A DNA stretch of 53,930 bases from Oscillospiraceae bacterium (GCA_009777635.1 WRLK01000014.1:1-53930), one strand, 5' to 3'; counted from the stretch's first letter, positions 1-8,266 are shown. Made by a program: numbers and translations. The notes: generated by a model not told the origin, from the letters alone.

Positions 1-88
1 CGCCGCCTGTCGCGTCTTCAGCCGTACCGCAGCCTGTCGGCCCCAAAATCAACGAAACGCACAGCAAAAACGCAAGTATCTTTTTCAA
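1..88 (-). CDS. Putative lipoprotein, N-terminal fragment cut by the window edge
   Basis: Only the first 29 codons are inside the window. On the minus strand a TTG start at 88 lies 10 bases after an AAAAGG Shine-Dalgarno and begins a typical lipoprotein signal peptide: MKK, then a hydrophobic stretch to residue 15, then a PTGC lipobox with Cys20, followed by a small polar linker. A GTG at 97 is in frame but sits only 2 bases from the ribosome site, so TTG is preferred. The mature domain is outside the window, so no function can be given. It probably lies outside the tRNA-Lys island. Confidence 0.6.
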   Translation of the reverse strand, partial: MKKILAFLLCVSLILGPTGCGTAEDATGG

Positions 89-128
89 AGTATTCACAGC
101 CTTTTGGGGTTAATATATTGACACATTC

Positions 129-158
129 ATTATACCACAAAACGCTTTTCATCGTAAA
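129..158 (-). promoter_or_regulatory. Sigma-A-type promoter of the lipoprotein gene
   Basis: On the minus strand a perfect TATAAT (134-129) with an upstream TG lies 18 bases after a weak TTTACG -35 (158-153). The predicted start of transcription, near 122, leaves a short leader before the Shine-Dalgarno. Confidence 0.5.
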
Positions 159-230
159 GCTTTTAAAAAGATATTTGTATCGTGTTTTAGAAGCAAATAC
201 TGTGTCTGCCAAGATGGTTATTTCCGTCGC

Positions 231-344
231 TCATAATAGCAAGGGGAGCAGATCCATTACCTGCGTGTAGTTCTCAATCAGTGCGTCACGTCCGGCAAAG
301 CTGGAGCTGGAGCAGGGGCCGGCGCGCTTTCCGTGGTGCTATGC
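231..344 (-). pseudogene. Possible C-terminal coding remnant next to the att repeat
   Basis: A minus-strand frame of about 35 codons is open from a TAG near 343 to a TGA at 231-233 and ends with FAGRDALIENYTQVMDLLPL-type residues. It has no start or ribosome site of its own, so it looks like the tail of a lost gene. I do not recognise the family. It lies just outside the left copy of the tRNA-Lys repeat, on the host side of the proposed island junction. Confidence 0.2.
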
Positions 345-355
345 ACCTTATTTCC

Positions 356-406
356 GGTGATCCATCCGCGACTCGAACACGGGACACCCTGATTAAAAGT
401 CAGGTG
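356..406 (-). repeat. tRNA-Lys 3'-end duplicate (far att site of the island)
   Basis: These 51 bases match 20,448-20,498 at 50 of 51 positions (A at 379 against G at 20,471). They correspond to the tRNA-Lys from the anticodon arm to the CCA end, in the same orientation as the intact gene. The 5' half of a tRNA is absent. A truncated 3' copy at one end and a complete tRNA at the other is the footprint of tyrosine-recombinase integration into a tRNA gene, so this is read as the distal attachment site of a 20.1-kb island. Confidence 0.8.
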
Positions 407-547
407 AGCTTGACACTTTCCTTGGGGCAACTTTTGTCAAGGGGTAAAATGATTATTTCTGAAAATTTTTTTGAAAATTGAAAAACTGCTTGATTTTTTC
501 CTCGTTTCTGTTAAACGAATAAAAAACCACTGGAAGGAGTAAGCGTT

Positions 548-643
548 GTGAGCAGCTTTATACAGAATAATAAATTTGATACCACGACCAAGTCTGCGAA
601 TCCGTTTGGACACACAGGCTTAGTCCTTTTTGGATTTTTATAA
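548..643 (+). CDS. 31-residue small ORF of unknown function
   Basis: A GTG start at 548 lies 7 bases after a strong AAGGAGT (534-540) and opens 31 codons to TAA at 641-643. The peptide is polar in its first half (FIQNNKFDTTTKSANPFG) and hydrophobic at its end (LVLFGFL). It is followed by a strong terminator at 681-717, so ribosome site, ORF and terminator form a self-contained unit. It could be a small secreted or membrane-active peptide, or the surviving head of a deleted gene. No family is recognised. Confidence 0.35.
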   Translation: MSSFIQNNKFDTTTKSANPFGHTGLVLFGFL

Positions 644-680
644 GAGATAAAGCGTCAAAATATCATTTTATAAAAACATT

Positions 681-717
681 AAGCGACTAAGGGATTATTA
701 AAACCTTAGTCGCTTTT
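681..717 (+). terminator. Rho-independent terminator
   Basis: AAGCGACTAAGG (681-692) pairs perfectly with CCTTAGTCGCTT (704-715) around an 11-base loop, and the stem runs into TTTTAGTTT. It would end transcription from the small ORF at 548. Confidence 0.75.
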
Positions 718-724
718 AGTTTAT

Positions 725-867
725 CGGGAGGAAAAAACCATGAAGCAAAATATTGATTTGTAGAGTTCATAAGCTGTCTGAATAACATGGGCTTTGCCGG
801 ACGGTACAAGCACAAAACCCGTTTTGCCGTACACATAAAATGGCAGCAGTTTTTCGGAGGTGTATGA
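725..867 (+). pseudogene. Frameshifted gene remnant with intact ribosome site
   Basis: A GGGAGGA site at 725-731 precedes ATG 740, but this frame stops after seven codons (MKQNIDL). A second frame then stays open through CLNNMGFAGRYKHKTRFAVH-type residues to TGA 865-867. The pattern of start, early stop, and open tail in another frame suggests a decayed and internally deleted gene. The family cannot be named. It lies next to the left island boundary, where decayed cargo is common. Confidence 0.3.
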
Positions 868-877
868 TGAGTGTCTC

Positions 878-1624
878 CTATATTTTCTTTCTATATAAAT
901 CCCAAAAACCCATGCCGAAAAACGCCGACCTGATAATAAAATAACCGTTGGCCGTGATGGCAAACAAAAACCGGGGCATAAGGGGAATGCTTGTATAAAA
1001 ATTTTGTACCGTTTTAAGCCGCCTGATATTCCATTGCATCTTAATCATCGCGCAAAACAGCCATGAACTGAATAATAGAAAGACAAGCATATTTATCATT
1101 AGCCCTATCCACGGGTAGCTTGCAAGTCCGCCGATAAAATCGCCTTTTGCCAAATTGTAGAGCATCGACAATATGAAGCTCACAAGTGCAGCAAGCGGTG
1201 TTATCCTCAGTACGCTCAACATTTCCCCGGCTCCTATGCCCACGCCTCCGCCCCACTCAAGCCCTGCGGCATCGCTGAATGAGCGCATATTTGACAGAAT
1301 GTTCTTGCACTGCCTGCCCTCGATGAACCCGCAGTTGGATATGACATATAGCTTGAAGCGGCAGTTGTTTTCCTTGATATGCTTCTCGGCTTCCTGCATG
1401 AAACGGAGAACATTCGAGGGTACGCCGTCCACGTAAACCGGCAGGGCGATAATAAGCGCATCAATGCCGCTGAAATGGCTGAAGATCTCATCGTACACCT
1501 TTGAGCCAACCAGTTTAATTTGCTTCGTTTTGCAGCCGGCCATTTGAATATTCAGCAGGTCGAGGAAGTATTTAGACGCGCAGGCGATGCGCTTGGGGCT
1601 TGCGTTTATTAGCAGTGCTGTCAT
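878..1624 (-). CDS. Flavodoxin-fold (NADPH-dependent FMN reductase-like) protein with C-terminal membrane segments
   Basis: The first ~125 residues follow the flavodoxin/FMN-reductase pattern: an N-terminal beta strand with INASPK (phosphate-binding loop position), then ALIIALPVYVDGVPSNVLRFMQ, the usual dimer and flavin-contact region. The remainder (about 135-235) is unusual for this family and holds two or three hydrophobic segments, so the reductase should sit on the membrane. Its ATG overlaps the stop of the preceding gene (ATGA), showing translational coupling. It is the last gene of a four-gene operon led by a LytTR regulator. Electron donor and acceptor are unknown. Confidence 0.65.
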   Translation of the reverse strand: MTALLINASPKRIACASKYFLDLLNIQMAGCKTKQIKLVGSKVYDEIFSHFSGIDALIIALPVYVDGVPSNVLRFMQEAEKHIKENNCRFKLYVISNCGFIEGRQCKNILSNMRSFSDAAGLEWGGGVGIGAGEMLSVLRITPLAALVSFILSMLYNLAKGDFIGGLASYPWIGLMINMLVFLLFSSWLFCAMIKMQWNIRRLKTVQNFYTSIPLMPRFLFAITANGYFIIRSAFFGMGFWDLYRKKI

Positions 1625-2337
1625 GCCACCACCTCTTTAATCTCGGTTATGCTGTTCACAAATATTACAGCCGGTTGTCTTCTGTTCAGATTAAGTCTGT
1701 TCGCTTTCGCTATATCCCTGATTGAGTTTTTGTCAAAGTCTGTAATGCTTTCACTGTTATAGATATACACCGTCATGCCGCCGGTTTTGTTAACCCTCTC
1801 CTGATGATGAACCTCCCGGCTGCGAAACTTAAAATACGGTAGCGCGAAAGAGATTGACCTGTCCAGCGCGTTCTTAATTTCTCTGCTGTATCCGCCGTAC
1901 AGGTTTTTACTTACGATGATAAAATCATCGCAGTTGGCAATCCGCTGCCCCAAGCCTTCAAAGCCGTCATGCAGGGCGCATTCCCCGGGGGTTCTGACCC
2001 AGCAATCGTAGTATCCTTTGCAAGCAGCCATTTTGGCAGATGCGCAGACAAATACCGCGTTCGGTATATTACTGAACACGTTCCGTGCTGCCTCGGGTTC
2101 CAAATCATGCAAAATCAGAGTTGTTTTATCACTTTCCGCGACGGGTTTCTGCTTTCTTGGAATAAGCGTCAGTATGAAGATACCTGCGCAGACAATCATA
2201 AGCCCGTTGCTGAGGTATCCGCCCGCCCTGAACAGCAGCTCAAACGGTCTGTACTCCGCAAGCACCCCAGGCAGCACCAGACAGGCCAGCCATATCATGA
2301 AATAAATTCTTACCGCAAATCTGCATAACTTAATCAT
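1621..2337 (-). CDS. Membrane-anchored flavodoxin-like protein
   Basis: Two N-terminal hydrophobic segments (about residues 5-30 and 38-60) lead into a flavodoxin-like domain with the motif CWVRTPGECALHDGF and IIVSKNLYGGYSREIKNALDR, which is the typical NAD(P)H-dependent FMN-reductase active region. The topology is the mirror image of the next gene (membrane part first, redox domain second), so the two products may form a heteromeric membrane flavoprotein. The ATG has GGGGA 7 bases upstream and overlaps the end of the DUF3021 gene by 8 bases. Confidence 0.6.
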   Translation of the reverse strand: MIKLCRFAVRIYFMIWLACLVLPGVLAEYRPFELLFRAGGYLSNGLMIVCAGIFILTLIPRKQKPVAESDKTTLILHDLEPEAARNVFSNIPNAVFVCASAKMAACKGYYDCWVRTPGECALHDGFEGLGQRIANCDDFIIVSKNLYGGYSREIKNALDRSISFALPYFKFRSREVHHQERVNKTGGMTVYIYNSESITDFDKNSIRDIAKANRLNLNRRQPAVIFVNSITEIKEVVA

Positions 2338-2734
2338 GCGGAATCCCCTTCTTTCTCTTTTTGATTTGCTCGTTGATAAACGTCACGTCGCGTCTGGTTT
2401 TTCCCATACCTACCGCGTATACGGCGGCATATACTGTAACGATCGTAATAATCACGTACAACAGATATGATGGCTTATACCACTCGAACAACCAGCCGAA
2501 GCCAAGCACGACAGACAAAACCATCCCGATTTCAAGCAGGTATTCAAGTGCCGGATAACGTGAATTGAAACGGTTCGTAAGAAGCAGAAACAGGCGTATT
2601 ATAACGGTTACCAACAGCAATTCAAGTATGAACAGCGTATGCGGCCAATCATTAAAATAAATACTTGTAGCGATATGCGAGCAAAGCACAATCAGCGCGA
2701 AATTTACTAGCAATTTTTGTATGAACTTCCTCAT
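2330..2734 (-). CDS. DUF3021-type four-helix membrane protein
   Basis: The 134-residue protein has four hydrophobic segments and a basic C-terminus (KKRKKG), the length and pattern of DUF3021 proteins. These are usually encoded directly after a LytTR regulator, as here, where the ATG overlaps the regulator's stop (ATGA). In characterised LytTR pairs such as HdrRM/BrsRM of streptococci the membrane partner inhibits the regulator. That role is inferred here from order only. A strong GGAGGGAGG precedes the start. Confidence 0.65.
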   Translation of the reverse strand: MRKFIQKLLVNFALIVLCSHIATSIYFNDWPHTLFILELLLVTVIIRLFLLLTNRFNSRYPALEYLLEIGMVLSVVLGFGWLFEWYKPSYLLYVIITIVTVYAAVYAVGMGKTRRDVTFINEQIKKRKKGIPHD

Positions 2735-3186
2735 ACCGGCCTCCCTCCTTTTCCGGCAAATGCCGCCTTGATTGCAGGAATGTAGGTGCGCGAGATTGTG
2801 ATTTTTTCGCCGTTTGTCAACGTCCCCTCCATGCGGCTGTTCAGCAGCGTTGTGATATTGTCGAGCACGTTGATATTCAGGATGCAGGATTTGCCCACCT
2901 GCACAAAATCCGCATGCCCCAGCTTATCCATCAGTTGGTACAGCTTCAGCTCCGAGCGGAATACTGCCGATTCGGTGTAGATAAAGGTTTTCCTGTCCAC
3001 ACTTTCGGCGTAAAATATATCATCAACCAATATACGGTATTGCCGCCCGTCTTCCTCGCCGGTAAGGTAGTTTTCGCTCTGACCGATTCGTTCTGCCAAG
3101 CGCCGCACTTGCGCGTTCATTTCAGCGTAACGGATTTCGACTTCTGTTTCCGTCACCTCATGGTTTTGGGTTAGTATCAGCTTCAT
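2731..3186 (-). CDS. LytTR-family DNA-binding regulator
   Basis: The protein has about 151 residues. The C-terminal half shows LytTR hallmarks: IFYAESVDRKTFIYT, then the ELKLYQL/FVQVGKSCILNI stretch and an ISRTYIP end. No receiver domain is present, so it is not a standard two-component regulator. ATG 3186 was chosen because it has AAGGA 10 bases upstream. A longer frame to 3261 has no ribosome site. It heads the operon with DUF3021 and two membrane flavodoxins and presumably controls it. Confidence 0.75.
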   Translation of the reverse strand: MKLILTQNHEVTETEVEIRYAEMNAQVRRLAERIGQSENYLTGEEDGRQYRILVDDIFYAESVDRKTFIYTESAVFRSELKLYQLMDKLGHADFVQVGKSCILNINVLDNITTLLNSRMEGTLTNGEKITISRTYIPAIKAAFAGKGGRPV

Positions 3187-3344
3187 CGCGTCACCGTCCT
3201 TGCAATCTTTAGAATAGCGCATGTGCTTTGATTTCGCAATAGCCGCTGACGCGACTTGCAAATATGGATACGCGAGTTACAAAAGGCAGCGCAAAATGCA
3301 CGCAGTAAAAATCGAGGACGGCAAAGGGTAAGGGGCGCGCGATT

Positions 3345-3590
3345 TGCGCAAGCCATTTGCGATTTGAATCTGCCAAGCTATATGTCTAAAATCGTAAATA
3401 TCGGGATTCAGCAAAACCAGCCCGATTACATTTTGAAAACAGGGCTTATTATACTTTTGATTGCTCTGTTGGGAGGGCTGGCAACTATTTTGGTCGGATT
3501 GTTATCATCAAGAATAGCAACCGGCGCCGCCCGAAACCTACGAAAAGATGTATTTCATAAGATCGAAAGCTTCTCTTTGTCAATGAGCCG
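3345..3590 (+). pseudogene. Remnant of an ABC exporter transmembrane domain
   Basis: Residues CDLNLPSYMSKIVNIGIQQ followed by a long hydrophobic helix and RIATGAARNLRKDVFHKIESFS match the first ~80 residues of multidrug-type ABC exporters. The N-terminal lead-in is missing, the frame diverges after SLSMS and stops at 3651, and no ATPase domain follows. It is a deletion remnant between the LytTR operon and the mannan locus. Confidence 0.6.
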
Positions 3591-3671
3591 GTCGAAGCGA
3601 ATACTGGCGTTTTCAGTGAATATGCACTGTTTTTTAGAGAATATTTATTAATTAATCTCCTTAAATAAAAC

Positions 3672-3700
3672 TTGATTAATAGGTAAAATGAACTTAAAAT
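3672..3700 (+). promoter_or_regulatory. Candidate promoter of the alpha-galactosidase/LacI operon
   Basis: TTGATT (3672-3677) and TAAAAT (3695-3700) are separated by 17 bases in an AT-rich stretch 68 bases before the GH36 start. Confidence 0.4.
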
Positions 3701-3767
3701 ATAAATTAAGAAATAATCTGCGGAGCAGATGGTTGTTTTTGAATATTATGTGATAGGACGATGTGCT

Positions 3768-5954
3768 ATGGCGATATCTACAGGTAAGAGCGAGCTGTAT
3801 GATCCGTGGGTCCGCTTGGACGCGCATAAAAGCAGTTATGTTATGGGAGTCACGGCGCAAGGATACCTGCTTCATTTATATTATGGTAAAAAATTAAGCG
3901 ACACGGATATGCCGGGTGTTTTAAGAAAGGAAAATTTCGCATGGTACCCGCAAAAACCAGGGGAAACCTTATTGGATAAGCTGCCGTTGGAATATTCGGC
4001 TTCCGGAATGGCCGACTTGCGCCCGCCCGCATTGTCGGTAGAGTGGGCAGACGGAGACAACATAGCGGATTTAAGATATGAAAAGCTGCAAATTATCGCG
4101 GGAAAGCCAATGCTTGAGGGGCTACCGTCCACCTATGTTGAGGATGACGAAGAAGCGCATACGTTAAAAATCGTCCTGCGTGATGCAAAAGGATTGCGCT
4201 GCTGCTTGTTTTATACGGCTTTTGGCAGATATAACGCCATTACCCGTCACACCGTGTTGAAAAACGATTCTGAACAGGATATATTTATACATAGAATATT
4301 GAGCGCCAGTATCGATATGCCGCACAGAGACTGGAAGCTCCTCCATTTGCATGGCGCGTGGATACGCGAATTTACGCAGGAAGTATTGCCTGTTGGGTAT
4401 TGTACGCAAAGTATATCCAGCCGCAAGGGAGCGTCAGGGCATCAGCATAATCCTTTTGGGGCGATTATGAGCGGAGCCTGCTCCGAAAACGATGGGGAGG
4501 CTTATGGCTTCAGTTTTGTTTACAGCGGGAATTTTTTACTTGAAACAGACGTCGATTCCAATGACAGTCTCAGGGTAAACATGGGCCTAAATGAGCGCGG
4601 CTTCGCTTGGACGCTTAATCCGGAAAGCCGCTTTGTTACACCGGAGGTCGTGCTTGTATACTCTGACGAAGGTTTGTGCAAAATGTCCCAAGCCTATCAT
4701 TCTTTGTACCGCGACCGTCTTGTCCGTGGATACTGGAGAAACATGGCGCGACCGACGCTTCTCAACACATGGGAAGGCGTTTACTTCAATTTCAATCGCG
4801 ATAAGCTTCTTTCACTTGCTAAGGCGGCGTCCGAAACAGGCATAGAGCTGTTTGTGCTGGACGACGGATGGTTTGGAAAGCGCGACGACGACAAAACATC
4901 TCTGGGGGATTGGTTTGTCAATGAACAAAAGCTGGGCTGTACCCTGCGGGAATTAGGAGACGATATAAACGCGCTGGGAATGCAATTTGGCATTTGGGTG
5001 GAACCGGAAATGATTTCACCCGACAGCGATTTGTATCGGGCGCACCCCGACTGGGCTTTGAAGCAGCCGGACAGAAATGCGACACTTGCCCGGACGCAGC
5101 TAATCCTTGACATTGCGCGAGAAGATGTTCAGGAATACATAATTTCGAGTATGGACGCGCTATTTTCAAGCGCGCCTATCGCCTATGTAAAATGGGACAT
5201 GAACCGCAATATGACTGAGGTTGGCTCGTCCGGGGGAATACCGGCCGGCGAAGTGCCTCACCGTTACATGCTCGGGTTATACCGCATTCTGGAAACTCTG
5301 ACCACCAAGCATCCGCGGATTCTATTTGAAAGCTGCGCGGGCGGCGGCGGCAGATTTGACCCGGGAATGCTGTTTTACATGCCCCAAGGCTGGCTCAGCG
5401 ATAACAGCGATGCAATCCAGCGCTTGACGATCCAGTACGGAGCGTCTATGGTATACCCGCCTAGCGTGATGGGATGTCACGTTTCTGCCGTGCCAAACCA
5501 TCAGGTATGGCGAGATACTCCTTTGGATACGCGTTGGAATGTGGCAATGGCCGGCGGCGGTTTTGGATACGAATTGAATATTTCTCAATTAACAGATGAA
5601 GAGAAGTCCATGGTGAAAAAGCAGATTGCCGAATATAAGAATCAGAGAGATTTTTTGCGCGAATGTGAGTTGTACCGAATTGGAAATCCTAGTTGTGATA
5701 ATACGGTGGCTTTTATACAGGTGTCCCCGAAAAAGGACCGGGCCGTTTTCACATGCTGCCGCAAGCTAAATAATTCTCAAGCGCCGCAGCTGATTTTCAC
5801 GCCATTGCGGGGATTGTTGCGGGACGCGGTTTATAAAGACACGGAGGATGGCCGCGAATATACAGGAGCAGTCTTGATGAGCCATGGCATTGGAACATTA
5901 CTGCCTGCGCATGATTTTGCCAGCGTACGCGTCCAATTGATTCGTATAATATAA
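3768..5954 (+). CDS. Alpha-galactosidase, glycoside hydrolase family 36
   Basis: A 728-residue GH36 enzyme, the usual length for tetrameric bacterial alpha-galactosidases. It hydrolyses alpha-1,6-galactosyl branches from galacto(gluco)mannan or raffinose-type oligosaccharides and has no signal peptide, so it is cytoplasmic. Motifs include FVLDDGWFG, YVKWDMNR (nucleophile Asp477) and CAGGGGRFD followed by LSDNSDA (acid/base Asp548). Both positions agree with the Geobacillus enzyme AgaN. ATG 3768 is preferred over the longer frame because AGGA lies 9 bases upstream. The gene is followed 21 bases later by lacI-type regulator codons, so the two share a transcript. In this locus its likely job is to debranch imported galactomannooligosaccharides. 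Confidence 0.92.
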   Translation: MAISTGKSELYDPWVRLDAHKSSYVMGVTAQGYLLHLYYGKKLSDTDMPGVLRKENFAWYPQKPGETLLDKLPLEYSASGMADLRPPALSVEWADGDNIADLRYEKLQIIAGKPMLEGLPSTYVEDDEEAHTLKIVLRDAKGLRCCLFYTAFGRYNAITRHTVLKNDSEQDIFIHRILSASIDMPHRDWKLLHLHGAWIREFTQEVLPVGYCTQSISSRKGASGHQHNPFGAIMSGACSENDGEAYGFSFVYSGNFLLETDVDSNDSLRVNMGLNERGFAWTLNPESRFVTPEVVLVYSDEGLCKMSQAYHSLYRDRLVRGYWRNMARPTLLNTWEGVYFNFNRDKLLSLAKAASETGIELFVLDDGWFGKRDDDKTSLGDWFVNEQKLGCTLRELGDDINALGMQFGIWVEPEMISPDSDLYRAHPDWALKQPDRNATLARTQLILDIAREDVQEYIISSMDALFSSAPIAYVKWDMNRNMTEVGSSGGIPAGEVPHRYMLGLYRILETLTTKHPRILFESCAGGGGRFDPGMLFYMPQGWLSDNSDAIQRLTIQYGASMVYPPSVMGCHVSAVPNHQVWRDTPLDTRWNVAMAGGGFGYELNISQLTDEEKSMVKKQIAEYKNQRDFLRECELYRIGNPSCDNTVAFIQVSPKKDRAVFTCCRKLNNSQAPQLIFTPLRGLLRDAVYKDTEDGREYTGAVLMSHGIGTLLPAHDFASVRVQLIRII

Positions 5955-5975
5955 GGATATAGAGAGTGTGATAAC

Positions 5976-6989
5976 ATGGCGAAGACTGTTCGTTTGGCGG
6001 ATATTGCCACAAGCTTGGGAGTCAGCATGGTAACGGTATCAAGAGCTTTGAATGGAAAAAGCGGAGTCAGCGATGAAATGCGGGAAAAAATCAAGGAGCT
6101 GTCACGGGAAATGGGATACCGGCCTGCCTCTTGGTCAAAATCCCTTCGCCCCGCCGGCTCCACCGGGCACATCGGAATCGTTATTCCCAATCACTTTTTG
6201 GAGCTCGGCAGCGCGTCTTTTTACTGGGAGATGTACCAGCGTGTGCTGACTTACTTGCAGAATCAACATTGTTACGGCCTGCTTGAGGTTTTAAAAGACG
6301 CGGATGAAAGAAACCTGGTTTTGCCGCGAATGCTGCAAGACTGCAAAGTGGACGGACTCATCTTAATCGGGCAGCTGAAGGAGTCTTATCTGGAAGTACT
6401 GTATGAAACCGAGATACCATTGATGTTCTTGGATTCTTATAACGGTCGTTCCGGGAAAAGCTCAATTATTTCGGATGGATATTACGGCATGTACGCAATA
6501 GTCAGTTATCTTCTTAACATGGGGTACAAGGATATTCATTTTGTCGGGAGCATAGGCGCGACCAGCAGCATCAGTGACCGTTATTTTGGGTATTGCCGGG
6601 CTATGAATGAGCATAAGATTCCTGTTACGGAGCGGATGGTCGTCCCTGACCGCGACAAAGACGGGAACATACATATCGCACTGCCGGAGCAGCTGCCAAG
6701 CGCATATGCCTGCAACTGTGATTTGGTGGCTTACCAGGTCATAGGATTGTTGAAGGAGCGGGGCGTCCAGGTTCCTGATGATATTTCAATAGTGGGCTTT
6801 GATGATTTTATCCGTATACCAAATCAGGATACGCCGCAGATTACAACCTATGCAGTCGATATAGACGCGATGGCGTCGTCGGCAGTAAACGATATCATCC
6901 AAAAAATCAGAGATAAAAACTACCGGCCATGCTTAAAAGTTATAACCGGACATCTGGAAATCAAGGATACTGTGAATCCGTTGTCATAG
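5976..6989 (+). CDS. LacI-family transcriptional regulator
   Basis: 337 residues with an N-terminal LacI helix-turn-helix (VRLADIATSLGVSMVTVSRA) and hinge, followed by the periplasmic-binding-protein-like effector domain (VDGLILIG, DISIVGFDD). It lies directly behind the GH36 gene and converges on the AraC regulator, from which a bidirectional terminator separates it. A role in sensing mannooligosaccharides or galactosides is inferred from position. Its operator is not proven, though palindromes exist upstream of the ABC genes. Confidence 0.88.
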   Translation: MAKTVRLADIATSLGVSMVTVSRALNGKSGVSDEMREKIKELSREMGYRPASWSKSLRPAGSTGHIGIVIPNHFLELGSASFYWEMYQRVLTYLQNQHCYGLLEVLKDADERNLVLPRMLQDCKVDGLILIGQLKESYLEVLYETEIPLMFLDSYNGRSGKSSIISDGYYGMYAIVSYLLNMGYKDIHFVGSIGATSSISDRYFGYCRAMNEHKIPVTERMVVPDRDKDGNIHIALPEQLPSAYACNCDLVAYQVIGLLKERGVQVPDDISIVGFDDFIRIPNQDTPQITTYAVDIDAMASSAVNDIIQKIRDKNYRPCLKVITGHLEIKDTVNPLS

Positions 6990-7038
6990 AGTGAAAAACC
7001 AGGGTGGAATCCACAGCGTCCAATACGTTATTCAACTA

Positions 7039-7084
7039 AAAACGCCGTCGCTTCGCATTTTGTTCTGTGAAGCGACGGCGTTTT
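7039..7084. terminator. Bidirectional terminator between convergent lacI-type and araC-type genes
   Basis: AAAACGCCGTCGCTTC (7039-7054) pairs perfectly with GAAGCGACGGCGTTTT (7069-7084) over 16 bases with a 14-base loop. A-tracts and T-tracts flank both sides, so it can work for both strands. Confidence 0.85.
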
Positions 7085-7103
7085 AGGTATCCGGTGTTCC
7101 GCT

Positions 7104-7901
7104 TTAATCCGTGTCTAAGATAAAACGGTTTTGTAAGCGATATGCGGAAGGCGGGAGCCCGTAACGCCGTTTAAAGCGGCTTGAAAAATATGAGACTCCC
7201 CGAAATCCGACCTGCTCGGCTATCGCTTCAATGGAAGTCGTGGTTTCAACCAAAAGGCGCGCGCTTTCCTCCAACCTTCTGCCAAGTAAATATTCAATTG
7301 GCGTGACGCTCCACTGCAATTTAAAGTCATGGATAAGCTTGGACTTGCCAATCTGCAGCTTTTGTGTCAAATCGTCCAGCGTCAAATTTTCGGCGAAGCG
7401 CATATCTAATATATCCTTTGCGGATTGCGCTATCCGGCTGACCCCTGTCAATTGGCTCTGGAAATCCTCCGTGCACGATAGAAACTGAGAAAGGATGCTT
7501 TGGACGCATCCTTCGCTAAGATAGCGTATTTTATCGGCTGACAACTCTGACGCTATTGTTCTCAATTGCTGGGCGGTATCGTCAGAAAGATTGTTCCGCA
7601 TACGAAAAAATGAAAAGCTATCTCCGGCGTCTCGGGCGTCAAGCCATACGCACAGCAAATGGCTAAGCTTGTCGCACCGCAAATATACATGATTGCAAGT
7701 GGAACACAGCGCAGCCATATTCCGCCGCATCGAAAATTCCGTCTGATTATACTGCAATATGCCCTCTCCGTCCGTCATGAAAAAAAGGCCCATCGTCTTG
7801 GGGTGTGGTGGATACAATGCGATTGCTCCAACGCAGATAACCATTTCGACTCCCAGAACATTGCGGTTATGCTCTACATCAGGGGGTTTGTCGTTTTTCA
7901 T
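7104..7901 (-). CDS. AraC-family transcriptional regulator
   Basis: 265 residues. The N-terminal part is a cupin-like sensor region (ILQYNQTEFSMRRN), and the C-terminal 100 residues contain two AraC helix-turn-helix units ending in the signature FSSRFKRRYGLPPSAYR. ATG 7901 has AGAGGA 6 bases upstream and is preferred to the 41-codon longer frame. It is divergent from the sugar-binding lipoprotein gene across a 365-base AT-rich region, the classical arrangement for an AraC activator of an adjacent ABC operon. Confidence 0.87.
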   Translation of the reverse strand: MKNDKPPDVEHNRNVLGVEMVICVGAIALYPPHPKTMGLFFMTDGEGILQYNQTEFSMRRNMAALCSTCNHVYLRCDKLSHLLCVWLDARDAGDSFSFFRMRNNLSDDTAQQLRTIASELSADKIRYLSEGCVQSILSQFLSCTEDFQSQLTGVSRIAQSAKDILDMRFAENLTLDDLTQKLQIGKSKLIHDFKLQWSVTPIEYLLGRRLEESARLLVETTTSIEAIAEQVGFRGVSYFSSRFKRRYGLPPSAYRLQNRFILDTD

Positions 7902-8266
7902 GAAAAATCCTCTCGCGGAAAACCTCGTATGTTCAATATGCGAATTAAGGGGGGCTGAGAAGGAATACGCAACGTAATAGATTCGCGCATTTAATATTTT
8001 ATCGCATATGGAAAGCCTTGTCAATTAAACATTGGTTTAAAAAATGATTAAATTAAATGATATATAGATTAATTTAATTCCATATTCTAAGAAAAATAAA
8101 TATTTATATGTATAATTGCACGAAAAATTATATTAAAAACTATTAAAAACAGAAATAATGATCTTGATAAAAATATAATTATATAAATGGAATATAATTT
8201 AATGATTAAATTAAGTTTTTAATATATAATCTAATAAACAAAAATTTATCTTTGGGAGGCTTTATA
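7902..8266. promoter_or_regulatory. Divergent AT-rich control region of the mannan operon
   Basis: This 365-base gene-free stretch separates the divergent AraC regulator and ABC operon. It is far more AT-rich than its neighbours and contains an inverted repeat ATTAAATTAA (8047-8056)/TTAATTTAAT (8069-8078) and a perfect 19-base palindrome at 8195-8213. Both share the core ATTAAATTA. Several TATAAT-like hexamers occur (8174-8179, 8193-8198), but no unambiguous -35 can be assigned. Confidence 0.5.
8195..8213. promoter_or_regulatory. Palindromic operator candidate
   Basis: TAATTTAATGATTAAATTA is a perfect 9+1+9 palindrome, 53 bases before the lipoprotein start and overlapping a TATAAT at 8193-8198. 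The odd-centred symmetry fits a dimeric regulator such as the local LacI protein. The AT-richness weakens the case. Confidence 0.4.

Noticed and set aside
281-481. 66-codon frame over the left att repeat
   Set aside because: It crosses the tRNA-Lys fragment and has no ribosome site. The tRNA homology explains the sequence.
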